NCBI RefSeq assembly: GCF_026241165.1
Contig: NZ_JAPFQN010000009.1
Location: 186,001 to 250,000 of the forward strand
Direction of reading: 5' to 3'
Length of the DNA: 64,000 nt
Source: Mangrovivirga halotolerans
Lineage (GTDB): Bacteria > Bacteroidota > Bacteroidia > Cytophagales > Cyclobacteriaceae
The position numbers were made by a program, and so were the translations under genes. A model generated the notes under the pieces. The model had not been told where the DNA came from. It worked only from the letters and a program-made list of their open reading frames with translations, and searched no databases. Below, piece by piece: positions 1 to 8,138 of the stretch (position 1 is the first letter of the stretch; each line of letters starts with the position of its first letter).

Positions 1-888
1 CTCCGGAGAGGTGCTGATACCATCGATATCAAATCGTTCACTTCTTAAATGGTTCCAGAATTCATCGAAACTCAGGCTGTATAAAACAACCATTGTTCCT
101 AAGGCACCGAAAATCTTAAATCCATTGTTTCTTAGCTTCAGATCGTTAAATCCATTACCAACGAGGTAAATCAATCCGAAATAAGAAATATAGACTATAA
201 ACATTAACTCTTCAAACTTCCCTGATAATGAGCCCAGGCAGATAGTTACAGAAAGAGGTAAAAACCAATGATGAAAATAGGTGAAATTACTTTCGGGTTT
301 GGATCTCAGTAAATACAGGTACCAGGGAATAACTGCAGCTAATAGTAGCCAGTAACCATAGGCTGTAGTTGAGGGATAGTTCCAATAGCTAAGTTCACAG
401 GCATACCAGGTAATGCCAATAATATAAAATAGCGAACTAATGGAAGATCTCATCAGGTAAATAATGGGTAGCCCTAACAGAACCCAGGTTAAAAGGAATC
501 CGGAAAGCTGTCCCTGGATATGGTAGATCTGGCTGATCAGTGAAATAGTTGCTCCAATCGATAAAAACAAAAAGACAGCACTACCTTCCTTCCAGCTTTG
601 AGAGTCCTTCTTTTTTAAAATGGCAAAACCACAGGCTAACTGACCCAAAACAAGGGGTAAGAATGCAATAACTGTTCGGGTTAGCCGGGAAAACTGATCC
701 CAGTTGTGCGCGATTATCAAAATGATGCCAGAGCCGATCAACAGGGAACCCAGGATGCTAAAAGCTAATACTAATTTATTAGATTCGGGTTGCTTTTTCG
801 ATGCGTAATAACTTCGAATATTTTCAGCAATATCATCTGAAATAACTCCCTTTTCGGTTAGTTCTTTTAGATCTTTTGTGATGTTCAT
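1..888 (-). CDS. DUF2157-like multi-pass membrane protein, 3' end cut by window
   Basis: An open frame runs from an ATG at 888 down to base 1 with no stop, so at least 296 residues are present and the C-terminus lies outside the window. The N-terminal ~45 residues are soluble and charged (MNITKDLKELTEKGVISDD), followed by many hydrophobic segments, starting with one around residues 43-60 that ends in a HNWDQ motif. A short soluble start, then a helix followed by a HNWD motif and repeated membrane spans, is the pattern of DUF2157 membrane proteins. Function is not known for the family. It is separated by about 115 bases from the convergent-side neighbour on the same strand (esterase stop at 1004), so it may be downstream of it, but no shared transcript is evident. 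Confidence 0.75.
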   Translation of the reverse strand, partial: MNITKDLKELTEKGVISDDIAENIRSYYASKKQPESNKLVLAFSILGSLLIGSGIILIIAHNWDQFSRLTRTVIAFLPLVLGQLACGFAILKKKDSQSWKEGSAVFLFLSIGATISLISQIYHIQGQLSGFLLTWVLLGLPIIYLMRSSISSLFYIIGITWYACELSYWNYPSTTAYGYWLLLAAVIPWYLYLLRSKPESNFTYFHHWFLPLSVTICLGSLSGKFEELMFIVYISYFGLIYLVGNGFNDLKLRNNGFKIFGALGTMVVLYSLSFDEFWNHLRSERFDIDGISTSPE

Positions 889-1003
889 ATTGTATTAAGA
901 AAATAACTACCCAAGTTAATAGTAGGATTAAGTTATACAAAAAATAAACCGGATAAATCTTACTTACCCGGTTTGATATTGTGATATATGATGAGGATGT
1001 GAA

Positions 1004-2065
1004 TTATAATTTATCTGATTCAAAGGTTAAAAACTGATCGAAGAAAGGAAGCATGTCATTAATGACTCGACCATCTAAAGTCCATAATTTATTTCCATGG
1101 TCACCAATATATTCTTCTGCATAATGATCGATGCCATATTGTTCCAGTTTCATACTAAAAGCTTTGCTGGATTCAGGAATATGCTTATGAAAATCATTTC
1201 TTCCCCAATCAAGCTTAATCGCATTAAGACTTTTAAGATTCTCGATATTATTTTCTATCATATAAATTGGCATGTTCTTTTTCCACTCACTAATTATTTC
1301 AGGATGAATCTTAACAGTTTTATTTTCAAGTGTATATGGAAGATCAGCATAAAAAGGAGGATTATCCATGTTTGGGGTAAATGCTCTTCCCATAGCAACA
1401 ATTATATTTGGATACATGTAATTATACCCATCAATAAGCAGTTCCCTATTTTCTATATTATTAACTTGTTTATAGCCCTCACCATGTATACCAAGTTCTC
1501 TAACAAGATCAAGTGTAGCAGGAGATAAAGCATAGACAGTTCCGAAAATGTCCGGATGTTTCATACCTAGTTTAATCGCTCCAAATCCACCCATTGACCA
1601 ACCGGCTATTCCCCGACTATTTCTATCCGGAATGGTTCGGTAATTTTTATCCATGTAACTCGCCAAATCTTTGGTCGTAAAATCCTCCCAATTACCTGTT
1701 AAAGAAGAATTAGTATAAAAACTACCGCGGAATAGTGTATACTGGTCTACAATTACCATAATGAAAGGTCTTATCTTTTCTTTATTGAAAGCATATTCAA
1801 GCTTTTTCGCGGTGTTAAACCACATTGAGTTAATGTGGTCATTTACAAGGAATCCATGAAGAAAATATATTACCGGATAATTCTTTTCACTATTTTCATA
1901 TCCAGGAGGTAAATAAACCGTGACACTTCTCTTTAGACTATTACCGGCTTTATTTCTTAATGTTTCTGAATATATAGAATCTTTGACAATTTTTATATTG
2001 GTTGATTGTGTATAAACCCCGTTAAAACAGGTTATAAAAATTAAGATGGAAATGAAATTTTTCAT
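1004..2065 (-). CDS. Exported esterase D-type alpha/beta hydrolase
   Basis: A 353-residue serine hydrolase of the putative esterase (PF00756; esterase D / enterochelin esterase-like) family. Residues 1-19 form a signal peptide, so it acts in the periplasm or outside. The nucleophile elbow GWSMGG gives Ser157 (GxSxG); LDWGRND near residues 283-290 and GDHG near 320 fit the acid and histidine of the triad. The N-terminal YLPPGY and YFLHG segments are typical of this family, where the HG helps form the oxyanion hole. The substrate cannot be told from sequence; the nearest relatives act on acyl esters of sugars, siderophores or small thiol esters. It stands alone on the minus strand, with a 185-base AT-rich gap before the divergent membrane gene at 2251. 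Confidence 0.85.
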   Translation of the reverse strand: MKNFISILIFITCFNGVYTQSTNIKIVKDSIYSETLRNKAGNSLKRSVTVYLPPGYENSEKNYPVIYFLHGFLVNDHINSMWFNTAKKLEYAFNKEKIRPFIMVIVDQYTLFRGSFYTNSSLTGNWEDFTTKDLASYMDKNYRTIPDRNSRGIAGWSMGGFGAIKLGMKHPDIFGTVYALSPATLDLVRELGIHGEGYKQVNNIENRELLIDGYNYMYPNIIVAMGRAFTPNMDNPPFYADLPYTLENKTVKIHPEIISEWKKNMPIYMIENNIENLKSLNAIKLDWGRNDFHKHIPESSKAFSMKLEQYGIDHYAEEYIGDHGNKLWTLDGRVINDMLPFFDQFLTFESDKL

Positions 2066-2250
2066 AGTAATAAGTCGATTTAACTCAATAGAATTTAGAA
2101 GTATTTAGTTATTCATAAAATAATAAATAATTGTATAATTGCAATTAGAAAATAGGTTGATGCTGCAAATATCAGTGATTTGGCATTTGTTGATTTGTTT
2201 ATTATTTTGATTAATTAAAGAGCTAAACTATTAATCAAACTTCTGTTTTT

Positions 2251-2952
2251 ATGAAAAAATTCTCCAATTTACACTATTGGTTAATCCTGGTTTTTATTGT
2301 TGTTTTATACGGGTTCAAAAACTATTTCATTTATTTTAAGGAAGCCTCATTTCAACAACATTTACATTCATTGTCTGCCATAGCCTGGTTTGGAATTTTG
2401 GCTATTCAACCCTGGATATATAATAATAAATCGATAAAAACACATCGTAAAGTTGGAATAATAGGGGTTTTGATTGCTGGGGCAGTCACAGCTTCATCAT
2501 TAATGGTGATTAAGACAAATTTCTTGATTGATTCAGGCCCCTTGATGCCGGTAAAATATACTCTTACTCTGGCAAACGTGATTATAATAGCCGGGTTTGT
2601 ATTTTCTGTTGTCATGGCAATAATAAAATCAAAGGATGTCGATGCACATGCAAGATGGATGATATCTACAGTTTTCTGGATTATGGCCCCGGCTACTTTC
2701 AGAATAGCAATGAGATGGCACATGACAATTGTACCTGATACATTTCCAAATGTTGGAAATGTTTTGGCAATCAGCACTATCATTCCGGCCTTGGTTATAT
2801 TAATTCTTATCGGTTTAGATTTTTACAGAAAAAAGAGGAGTTACTTCCCCTATTACCTGGTTGTTGCAGGTAATTTATTCTGTTCAATATTGTTTGTGGT
2901 TTATCAGGATGGCCCCATAGCAAAGGATGTGCTTGAGGGAGTATTTCAGTAG
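2251..2952 (+). CDS. Multi-pass membrane protein, DUF2306-like
   Basis: A 233-residue protein with about seven hydrophobic segments. It carries histidines in a helix (QQHLHSLSAIAWFG), then THRKVGIIG, and DAHARWM later. This spacing of histidines and the HxKxG motif recalls DUF2306-type membrane proteins, which have no settled function. The protein at 49471-50067 has the same HAFFAFSWF...THMKVGKVGFL layout, so the two are probably distant paralogues. A strong intrinsic terminator follows directly. Nothing in the surroundings suggests a specific role; it is monocistronic. Confidence 0.6.
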   Translation: MKKFSNLHYWLILVFIVVLYGFKNYFIYFKEASFQQHLHSLSAIAWFGILAIQPWIYNNKSIKTHRKVGIIGVLIAGAVTASSLMVIKTNFLIDSGPLMPVKYTLTLANVIIIAGFVFSVVMAIIKSKDVDAHARWMISTVFWIMAPATFRIAMRWHMTIVPDTFPNVGNVLAISTIIPALVILILIGLDFYRKKRSYFPYYLVVAGNLFCSILFVVYQDGPIAKDVLEGVFQ

Positions 2953-2980
2953 TTTACAATTATTTTTTTGAAAAAAATTA

Positions 2981-3010
2981 AGCCCCTGCATATCTGCAGA
3001 GGCTTTTTTG
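2981..3010 (+). terminator. Intrinsic terminator after the 2251-2952 gene
   Basis: A ten-base stem with a single mismatch (AGCCCCTGCA / TGCAGAGGCT) closes a TATC loop and is followed by a T run. It begins 29 bases after the stop codon of the upstream membrane protein gene and lies between two convergent genes. Confidence 0.8.
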
Positions 3011-3031
3011 TGACCAAAAATTCAACTAAAA

Positions 3032-4099
3032 TCAATTCCTGTTTACAGTAATTGAATTGGACAAACTAAAAGTTCCTTGAAGATTTGCTGCGTTTTCACC
3101 TGCTTCCAGGCCGGTTAATCCTTCTGAATAGGTGATTCTCCAGATCAGGCAAACCCCTGTGCCTGCATCGTCAAAATTCACACCCTCAAGATCTGCCATG
3201 GTTGGAGGTAACCCGAGTATAACTCCCTGATCATCTGTAATCACATAGCTGGTGTTCGCAAGATCAAAATTATCTGATACAGTAATTCCACTCACCATAT
3301 CCGGACTGCCGTCGATATCAAAATTGAAGGGTCCGCCATCAAGCATTCCAGCAGTACCTCGGGTTACCATGATTGAGTTTGAAAGTCCATAGCTGCCGGT
3401 AAGATCTGAAACATTGTTACCGACTTCCGCTCCCATCAGGTCAGTACCGAAAGACATATGCCAGATCAGGCATATTCCACCACCTGCTCCATCAAAGTTA
3501 ACTCCTTCAACATCAGCCAGAGTAGGAGGAAGGCCTAATATATTATTTTCATCATCGGTGATTACCCAGGTCGTATTCGGGCCATTGACCTCTGTGTCAT
3601 CAAGGCTTATACCACTAACCATGTCTGCTTCACCATCGATAATAAATGTAAAAGGACCGCCATCGATCATTCCTCCATTCAGACCGTCTCTGTTTACAGT
3701 GATTGAATTGGATAGATCATAATTTCCTGAAAGATCATTTGCATTCTCACCAGGTTCCAGTCCCATCAGACCATCTTCATATCTGATATACCAGATCAGG
3801 CAAATACCCGGGCCGGCATCGTCAAAATTTACACCTTCCAGATCAGTCATGGTAGGAGGTAGTCCCAGGATATTTCCAGCATCATCCGTTATTACAAAGC
3901 TTGAATTCGATCCCCGCATTTCTCCGGATTGAGTAATGCCATCAACCATATCAGGATTACCATCAATAACAAAATTAAATGGACCTCCGCTGAGGGTTCC
4001 TGCTTCAGTATTAATAGTTACATCATCGTCGTCATCGCAACTGATGGTCAATAATGAAAGACCACCAAAAATCATAAGTAAAATAAAATGCTTTTTCAT
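3032..4099 (-). CDS. Lipoprotein with three tandem ~105-residue repeats
   Basis: A 355-residue predicted lipoprotein: a short hydrophobic signal ends in LTISC, giving a lipidated Cys21 followed by a run of aspartates (DDDDD), which in Bacteroidota is typical of exported lipoproteins. The rest is three copies of a ~105-residue module. Each starts with GGPFNF/TxxIDG, contains DMVxGI, then VITDDxxxILGLPPTxxDxEGVNFDxAGxGxCLIW, and ends LSNSIxVxR. Each module has one conserved Cys in the CLIW motif. I do not recognise the domain. The copies are similar enough to imply internal duplication. It could be a surface adhesin or stalk, but that is inference. The gene is monocistronic. Confidence 0.8.
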   Translation of the reverse strand: MKKHFILLMIFGGLSLLTISCDDDDDVTINTEAGTLSGGPFNFVIDGNPDMVDGITQSGEMRGSNSSFVITDDAGNILGLPPTMTDLEGVNFDDAGPGICLIWYIRYEDGLMGLEPGENANDLSGNYDLSNSITVNRDGLNGGMIDGGPFTFIIDGEADMVSGISLDDTEVNGPNTTWVITDDENNILGLPPTLADVEGVNFDGAGGGICLIWHMSFGTDLMGAEVGNNVSDLTGSYGLSNSIMVTRGTAGMLDGGPFNFDIDGSPDMVSGITVSDNFDLANTSYVITDDQGVILGLPPTMADLEGVNFDDAGTGVCLIWRITYSEGLTGLEAGENAANLQGTFSLSNSITVNRN

Positions 4100-4294
4100 T
4101 GTGCTAGTTCTTTTAAGGTTTACTGCAAACTAGCGAGGAAGTATTACCTGTCAATCACAAGTAATTAACGAAACTATATATTTTTTAATCTATATAAGTG
4201 GCTGTATATCAATGTCTTTATTTTATGTTGTGATTTTTTTGTGACATTTGGAAAAGATGGTAGGATATAAACATCATTTTTAATGAATAAAATA

Positions 4295-4316
4295 GCCCGA
4301 TACCAAAGTACCGGGC
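4295..4316 (-). terminator. Hairpin after the papain-like gene
   Basis: Read on the minus strand, a nine-base stem GCCCGGTAC / GTATCGGGC (one G-U pair) with a TTTG loop lies 27 bases beyond the stop of the 4343-6004 gene and runs into TATTTTATT. The T run is weak, so confidence is moderate. Confidence 0.6.
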
Positions 4317-4342
4317 CGGTGTTAAGAAGCTAAACCTGTTTT

Positions 4343-6004
4343 TTATTGTCTGGTCATAATGAATGGGTGTTTTACAAGGTCAGCACCTGTAGTATGACCT
4401 GAAATATTACCCTGAGTATGGTTTAAATGCCTGCCTTCAAAAGATATGGCACCACCATTTACCATCATTTGCATATAAAAATGATTGTATACAGTTTGTG
4501 GTATGCGCATTTGAAAAGCGCTTACTGTACCAGACTCATCTGTAAATGTACCCGGAAGGTCATAGAATTCAGGAAATTCCACTCCAGGGTCTAATTCATA
4601 CTCACCTATTGTGATTGTACCCCTGGTTTCACCGATCACTATATCCCAGGTGGAATTCTCATAACTTTCAGGTAAGTACGGGCGTGGAGTAGTAGCTCCT
4701 TCACTAAATAATTCTCCTTTTTTTGCATAGCCAGCATATTTTTTACCATCAGGGTCTGTATGGAATCCGGCCATGTAGTTTTCATCACTTAAATAGTATT
4801 CGAACTTTCTACCATTACCGATAGTTCCCCAGTGTGCATTTGGATTAGAACCGTCGAAATAGAATGTTATTTTATTCCCTTCAATTGATCCGTTAATTTT
4901 ATATGCAGACCCATCTGTCGTATAAAAAGAACCAATTCGTTTATCATCAATTTTATCATTCCAGTAACCTGGTAAATGGTAAATGTCAAGTATTCCATCA
5001 TGACCATCGAATACAAGGTTCCATCTTCCGATAAATTTAAATTCCTCCCATTCCTGTGGATCCAGAATTGGAATCTCAATATATGCTACGGCACTACCAT
5101 TTCGTCGGACAAAGTCATAAGAAACTTTAGTGTAATTATCGTCTGTTCCTGTCTGCCAACTTCCCCAGCTGTTTTTAACAAGGAAATAATAATCGTCCGG
5201 ATTTTCACTTGTTTTGTCAAAACCGACAATGAGCATACTGTGAGCAATGGTATCGCAAACAGCTTCATCACCGGCATCACATGGTTTCCAGGTTTCACCG
5301 TATTTTACAGTGCCTGAAAAATCCCAAACTAATTCAATTTCTCTTTTCAGAATTTGTTCGATAAAATCCGTGTCACGTGCTTTTCCTGTTGAAGGTCCGA
5401 AGAACTTACCATTAGCTACACCATAGAACTTATCTGAGTGCTGTAATTCCCATGTTAATTTGTTTGGATCCAAATTATAATTACTCATTACACGCTGTTT
5501 TTTATACACGTCAGATTGCCAGTCTGAATCTGCCAGAGTTGGATCAATACTGGGAGTAATATTGACGGAACCATAGGGCATTAAGGTTTCCAGGGGAATT
5601 TTCAGGCCGGTGTTCATCATATCATTGATATAACCGGCACCTCCACCACCTCCAAAAGCACCAACCTGAGTTTCACTACCATCTTCTCCTTTGGCTAATA
5701 TATCATCCCAATCCGGGTGAATCCAGAATGTTTTACCAAAGTGGTTCATAAATTCCTCGCTCAGGTCAAGATCTCCGTAACCGAATCTTTTATAAGCGGC
5801 TTCCAGTCCCGCTACTGCTGCAAAAGTGATACATGTATTTCTGCTTCCCTGGCTTTTGACACTGGTTTGTTGAGGTCTTAAATCAACTCTTAAATCTGAG
5901 TTGTCAACGGCTGGTGGTTCAACGAACTCTTCATCACAAGCAAAAAATATCGCTAAAAGTGATAATAGCCATAGTTTACTGATTGGTTTTAATACCTTTT
6001 TCAT
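4343..6004 (-). CDS. Papain-like (C1A) cysteine peptidase lipoprotein
   Basis: A 553-residue lipoprotein counted from the ATG at 6004; an upstream in-frame ATG at 6049 exists, but the later start puts a normal signal peptide first (MKKVLKPISKLWLL, lipobox ending at Cys23). Residues ~40-330 are a C1A peptidase domain. The nucleophile is Cys58 in SQGSRNTCITFA, His255 lies in AHSMLIVGFD and Asn278 in KNSWG, so the Cys-His-Asn triad is complete. Papain has QGxCGSCW at the nucleophile; here the flanking Cys is missing. The C-terminal ~220 residues look beta-rich and are unrecognised. It is the last gene after the ECF sigma factor and TPR membrane protein on the same strand (39 bases from the latter's stop to the longer start), so it is a likely target or effector of that regulatory pair. 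Confidence 0.85.
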   Translation of the reverse strand: MKKVLKPISKLWLLSLLAIFFACDEEFVEPPAVDNSDLRVDLRPQQTSVKSQGSRNTCITFAAVAGLEAAYKRFGYGDLDLSEEFMNHFGKTFWIHPDWDDILAKGEDGSETQVGAFGGGGGAGYINDMMNTGLKIPLETLMPYGSVNITPSIDPTLADSDWQSDVYKKQRVMSNYNLDPNKLTWELQHSDKFYGVANGKFFGPSTGKARDTDFIEQILKREIELVWDFSGTVKYGETWKPCDAGDEAVCDTIAHSMLIVGFDKTSENPDDYYFLVKNSWGSWQTGTDDNYTKVSYDFVRRNGSAVAYIEIPILDPQEWEEFKFIGRWNLVFDGHDGILDIYHLPGYWNDKIDDKRIGSFYTTDGSAYKINGSIEGNKITFYFDGSNPNAHWGTIGNGRKFEYYLSDENYMAGFHTDPDGKKYAGYAKKGELFSEGATTPRPYLPESYENSTWDIVIGETRGTITIGEYELDPGVEFPEFYDLPGTFTDESGTVSAFQMRIPQTVYNHFYMQMMVNGGAISFEGRHLNHTQGNISGHTTGADLVKHPFIMTRQ

Positions 6005-6087
6005 AGTGTTAATAGTTTTAATTTCACCTTTAGTGCAGGCTGAAATCAAAAGGTTACCATTGAATGAAAAAAATATTTGAAAAATTA

Positions 6088-6828
6088 TTATTTAAGTTGA
6101 GAAAGGAGCTTTTTAGCTTTGCCTGAATAGATATGGTCGCTTTCATGTATGGAATTAAGAAGCTTTCTGGACTCATCGACATTATCTGTTTTTAAATAGA
6201 CCATAGCAAGATACCATTCCGAGAGCTCTTTTGGAAGGCCGTTAGCGTTTGATTTAAGTTCATGAAATACAGAGATTGCTTTATTATTCTGTCCAGTTTC
6301 CATGAAACTGATGCCCAGATAAATTTTAGCCATATCAGATTGTGGATTTTCATCCGTAAATGCAGATAAGGTTTCAACGGCTTTTTCATAATCACCAGTA
6401 TTATAGTATTCCATCCCCTTAATAAATATTGATGATTTATCTCCATTTCTTTGTGTAATTACATCTTCATAGGGTGAATAATAACTTAAATAAGCTTCTC
6501 TGCTTCCCAATTCATTTTCAAAAACGCCCCATTGCCACAAACCTATGGGAATGATTAGCAGAATTATTATTGCAGCATATTTTAGGTAAGGAGGTAGTTT
6601 CCTTGTTTTTGATTTTGAATCGATTTCTTCATCCCAGTCCCTGAGTTTATTTTGAAATGCTTCTTTTTCTGATTCTTTTATCGATCGGAATATTGATAGA
6701 TAATCTTCGACTTTCTTTTGAAAATCAGAATCTTCCATTCTCCTTTGTTCAAATTCTTTCTTTTCATCAGGAGTCAACCTGTCCTCAAAGTAAGCTTCGA
6801 TAAATAATATGTCGCTGTCGTATTCCAC
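6088..6828 (-). CDS. Membrane TPR protein in anti-sigma position
   Basis: A 246-residue protein read from a GTG at 6828, six bases after the sigma-factor stop. Residues 1-80 are charged and helical, residues ~83-101 form one transmembrane helix (YAAIIILLIIPIGLW), and residues ~135-245 form about three tetratricopeptide repeats (YYNTGDYEKAVETL, AKIYLGISFMETGQNNKAISVF, LAMVYLKTDNVDESRKLL). An N-terminal cytoplasmic part, one helix and an outer sensor part, directly after an ECF sigma gene, is the layout of anti-sigma factors. The classical zinc-binding HxxxCxxC motif is absent, so anti-sigma activity is inferred from position. A downstream papain-like lipoprotein may share the transcript. Confidence 0.75.
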   Translation of the reverse strand: MEYDSDILFIEAYFEDRLTPDEKKEFEQRRMEDSDFQKKVEDYLSIFRSIKESEKEAFQNKLRDWDEEIDSKSKTRKLPPYLKYAAIIILLIIPIGLWQWGVFENELGSREAYLSYYSPYEDVITQRNGDKSSIFIKGMEYYNTGDYEKAVETLSAFTDENPQSDMAKIYLGISFMETGQNNKAISVFHELKSNANGLPKELSEWYLAMVYLKTDNVDESRKLLNSIHESDHIYSGKAKKLLSQLK

Positions 6829-6834
6829 TTGTTA

Positions 6835-7404
6835 TTATCTATTTTTTTTTACTATCTCTTCTCTGATTTTTTGAAGACAAAGACACTTTTTTTTCTTTGC
6901 AACTGATTCATTTTTGTATCCTAATTCATTTGCTATACTTTCCATGGAGAAATTCCGGAAATAATATAGTTCGAGGATTTTTTTACATGGGTCTTTCAGT
7001 TTACTTAAAATAGATTTTATATAGTTCTTTTTTTCTATTTCTTCTTCATTATCCTCATAATCTCTGATTGACAGATCAATTCCCGAAACTTCTTCCAGCG
7101 AACCAGATACTTTTAAAGTTCTGTATTCTGCTTTAACAAGATTTTTTCCAATTCCGAATAAATAGGTTTCAATCGTACTGTCAAGGGTCTGGATCTTTTG
7201 GTCCTTAATATTAAAATAAAATATCGTAAAAGCACGATGGTATATATCCAGTATTGTTTCTCGTTCGAGGGAATGATTTTTCATAAACCAGCCAATGAAT
7301 TTAGACCTGTGATTTTCGTAAAGTTCCTTTAATAATGATTCATCGCCATTTCTTATTGAAAATAGCAAATCATTGTCGCCGATCTTTACTTGTTTTGTAT
7401 TCAT
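6835..7404 (-). CDS. ECF-type RNA polymerase sigma factor
   Basis: A 189-residue sigma-70 family protein of extracytoplasmic-function type. Region 2 is visible around residues 20-95 (ENHRSKFIGWFMKNH..ILDIYHRAFTIFYFNI, then TYLFGIGKNLV) and region 4 around 125-185 (LKDPCKKILELYYFRNFSMESIANELGYKNESVAKKKKCLCLQKI), which contains the helix-turn-helix. Regions 1 and 3 are missing, as expected for ECF factors. It is the first gene of a minus-strand set with the membrane TPR protein and papain-like lipoprotein, and is divergent from a lipoprotein and a TPR-CHAT protein. It probably controls one or both sets, an inference from arrangement. Confidence 0.9.
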   Translation of the reverse strand: MNTKQVKIGDNDLLFSIRNGDESLLKELYENHRSKFIGWFMKNHSLERETILDIYHRAFTIFYFNIKDQKIQTLDSTIETYLFGIGKNLVKAEYRTLKVSGSLEEVSGIDLSIRDYEDNEEEIEKKNYIKSILSKLKDPCKKILELYYFRNFSMESIANELGYKNESVAKKKKCLCLQKIREEIVKKNR

Positions 7405-7532
7405 TAGTGGGTTGAAAATATAAAAGGTTACCCTAATTATTGTGAAATATCTTAAATAAGAATCAGCTTATCAAATTATTAGTGTTTTCCAAAAGGGAAT
7501 TTTTATTATTGGATTGATTTTGAATGAATTAG

Positions 7533-7544
7533 AATTCATGAATT
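7533..7544. promoter_or_regulatory. Palindrome in the divergent sigma/lipoprotein promoter region
   Basis: A perfect 12-base palindrome, AATTCATGAATT, sits in the 175-base gap between the divergent sigma-factor and lipoprotein starts, with TGAATTA repeated on both sides of it. It could be an operator or promoter part; AT-rich sequence makes chance palindromes common, so support is weak. Confidence 0.3.
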
Positions 7545-7579
7545 AATTTATTATTTTAGTGTTTTAAAAATTAAACATT

Positions 7580-8116
7580 ATGAAAGCTATTCAACCAATT
7601 ACCACGCTATTATTATTATTTTTATTCATTAGTTGCGAGGAGGATAAGGTGTCGCAAGATCCTGAAATTCAGCAGATATCATTAGTGAATTGTGAATGTG
7701 AACGAACTGATAATCCCACATTTTGCGATCTGGTCTGTTCTGATCAAAATACCACCTTTGCTACCGCAACTGTGATCAGAGGGAGAGGATGTGAAATAGG
7801 AGCAGATTGCTTTCCTAATCCGCCCGCACTGCAAGATCTGGTTTTTATAATTCCAAATGCAGAATTTAATTCGACCGTAGTTCAAATTGTTAATGATAAT
7901 GGAGCGGTATATGCTAATACAGATCTTCAAAATGGTGGTTATATTGAATATGATGAAGAGTCAAATAGTGTTGAAGCAGGTCTTGGATGGGTAGATGGAT
8001 ATCCTAGAGAAGAGATCCTAACCTTAAAAGTGAGTTCTGTGGTAACTTTACAAGATGAGACCACCCATAATTTACAATACGAAAAAGAGCTTGGAGTAGG
8101 GTTTTTCAGTGAATAA
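7580..8116 (+). CDS. Small cysteine-rich lipoprotein of unknown function
   Basis: A 178-residue exported protein with a lipobox ending at Cys19 (LLFLFISC) followed by acidic residues. The mature part has a cluster of cysteines (NCECERTDNPTFCDLVC and GCEIGADCF), suggesting disulfides or metal binding, and then a beta-rich region. I do not recognise a family. It lies 22 bases before the TPR-CHAT gene on the same strand and is divergent from the ECF sigma operon, so it is probably co-transcribed with the CHAT protein and part of the same system. Confidence 0.75.
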   Translation: MKAIQPITTLLLLFLFISCEEDKVSQDPEIQQISLVNCECERTDNPTFCDLVCSDQNTTFATATVIRGRGCEIGADCFPNPPALQDLVFIIPNAEFNSTVVQIVNDNGAVYANTDLQNGGYIEYDEESNSVEAGLGWVDGYPREEILTLKVSSVVTLQDETTHNLQYEKELGVGFFSE

Positions 8117-8138
8117 TTATATCATATAATTTTTATAT

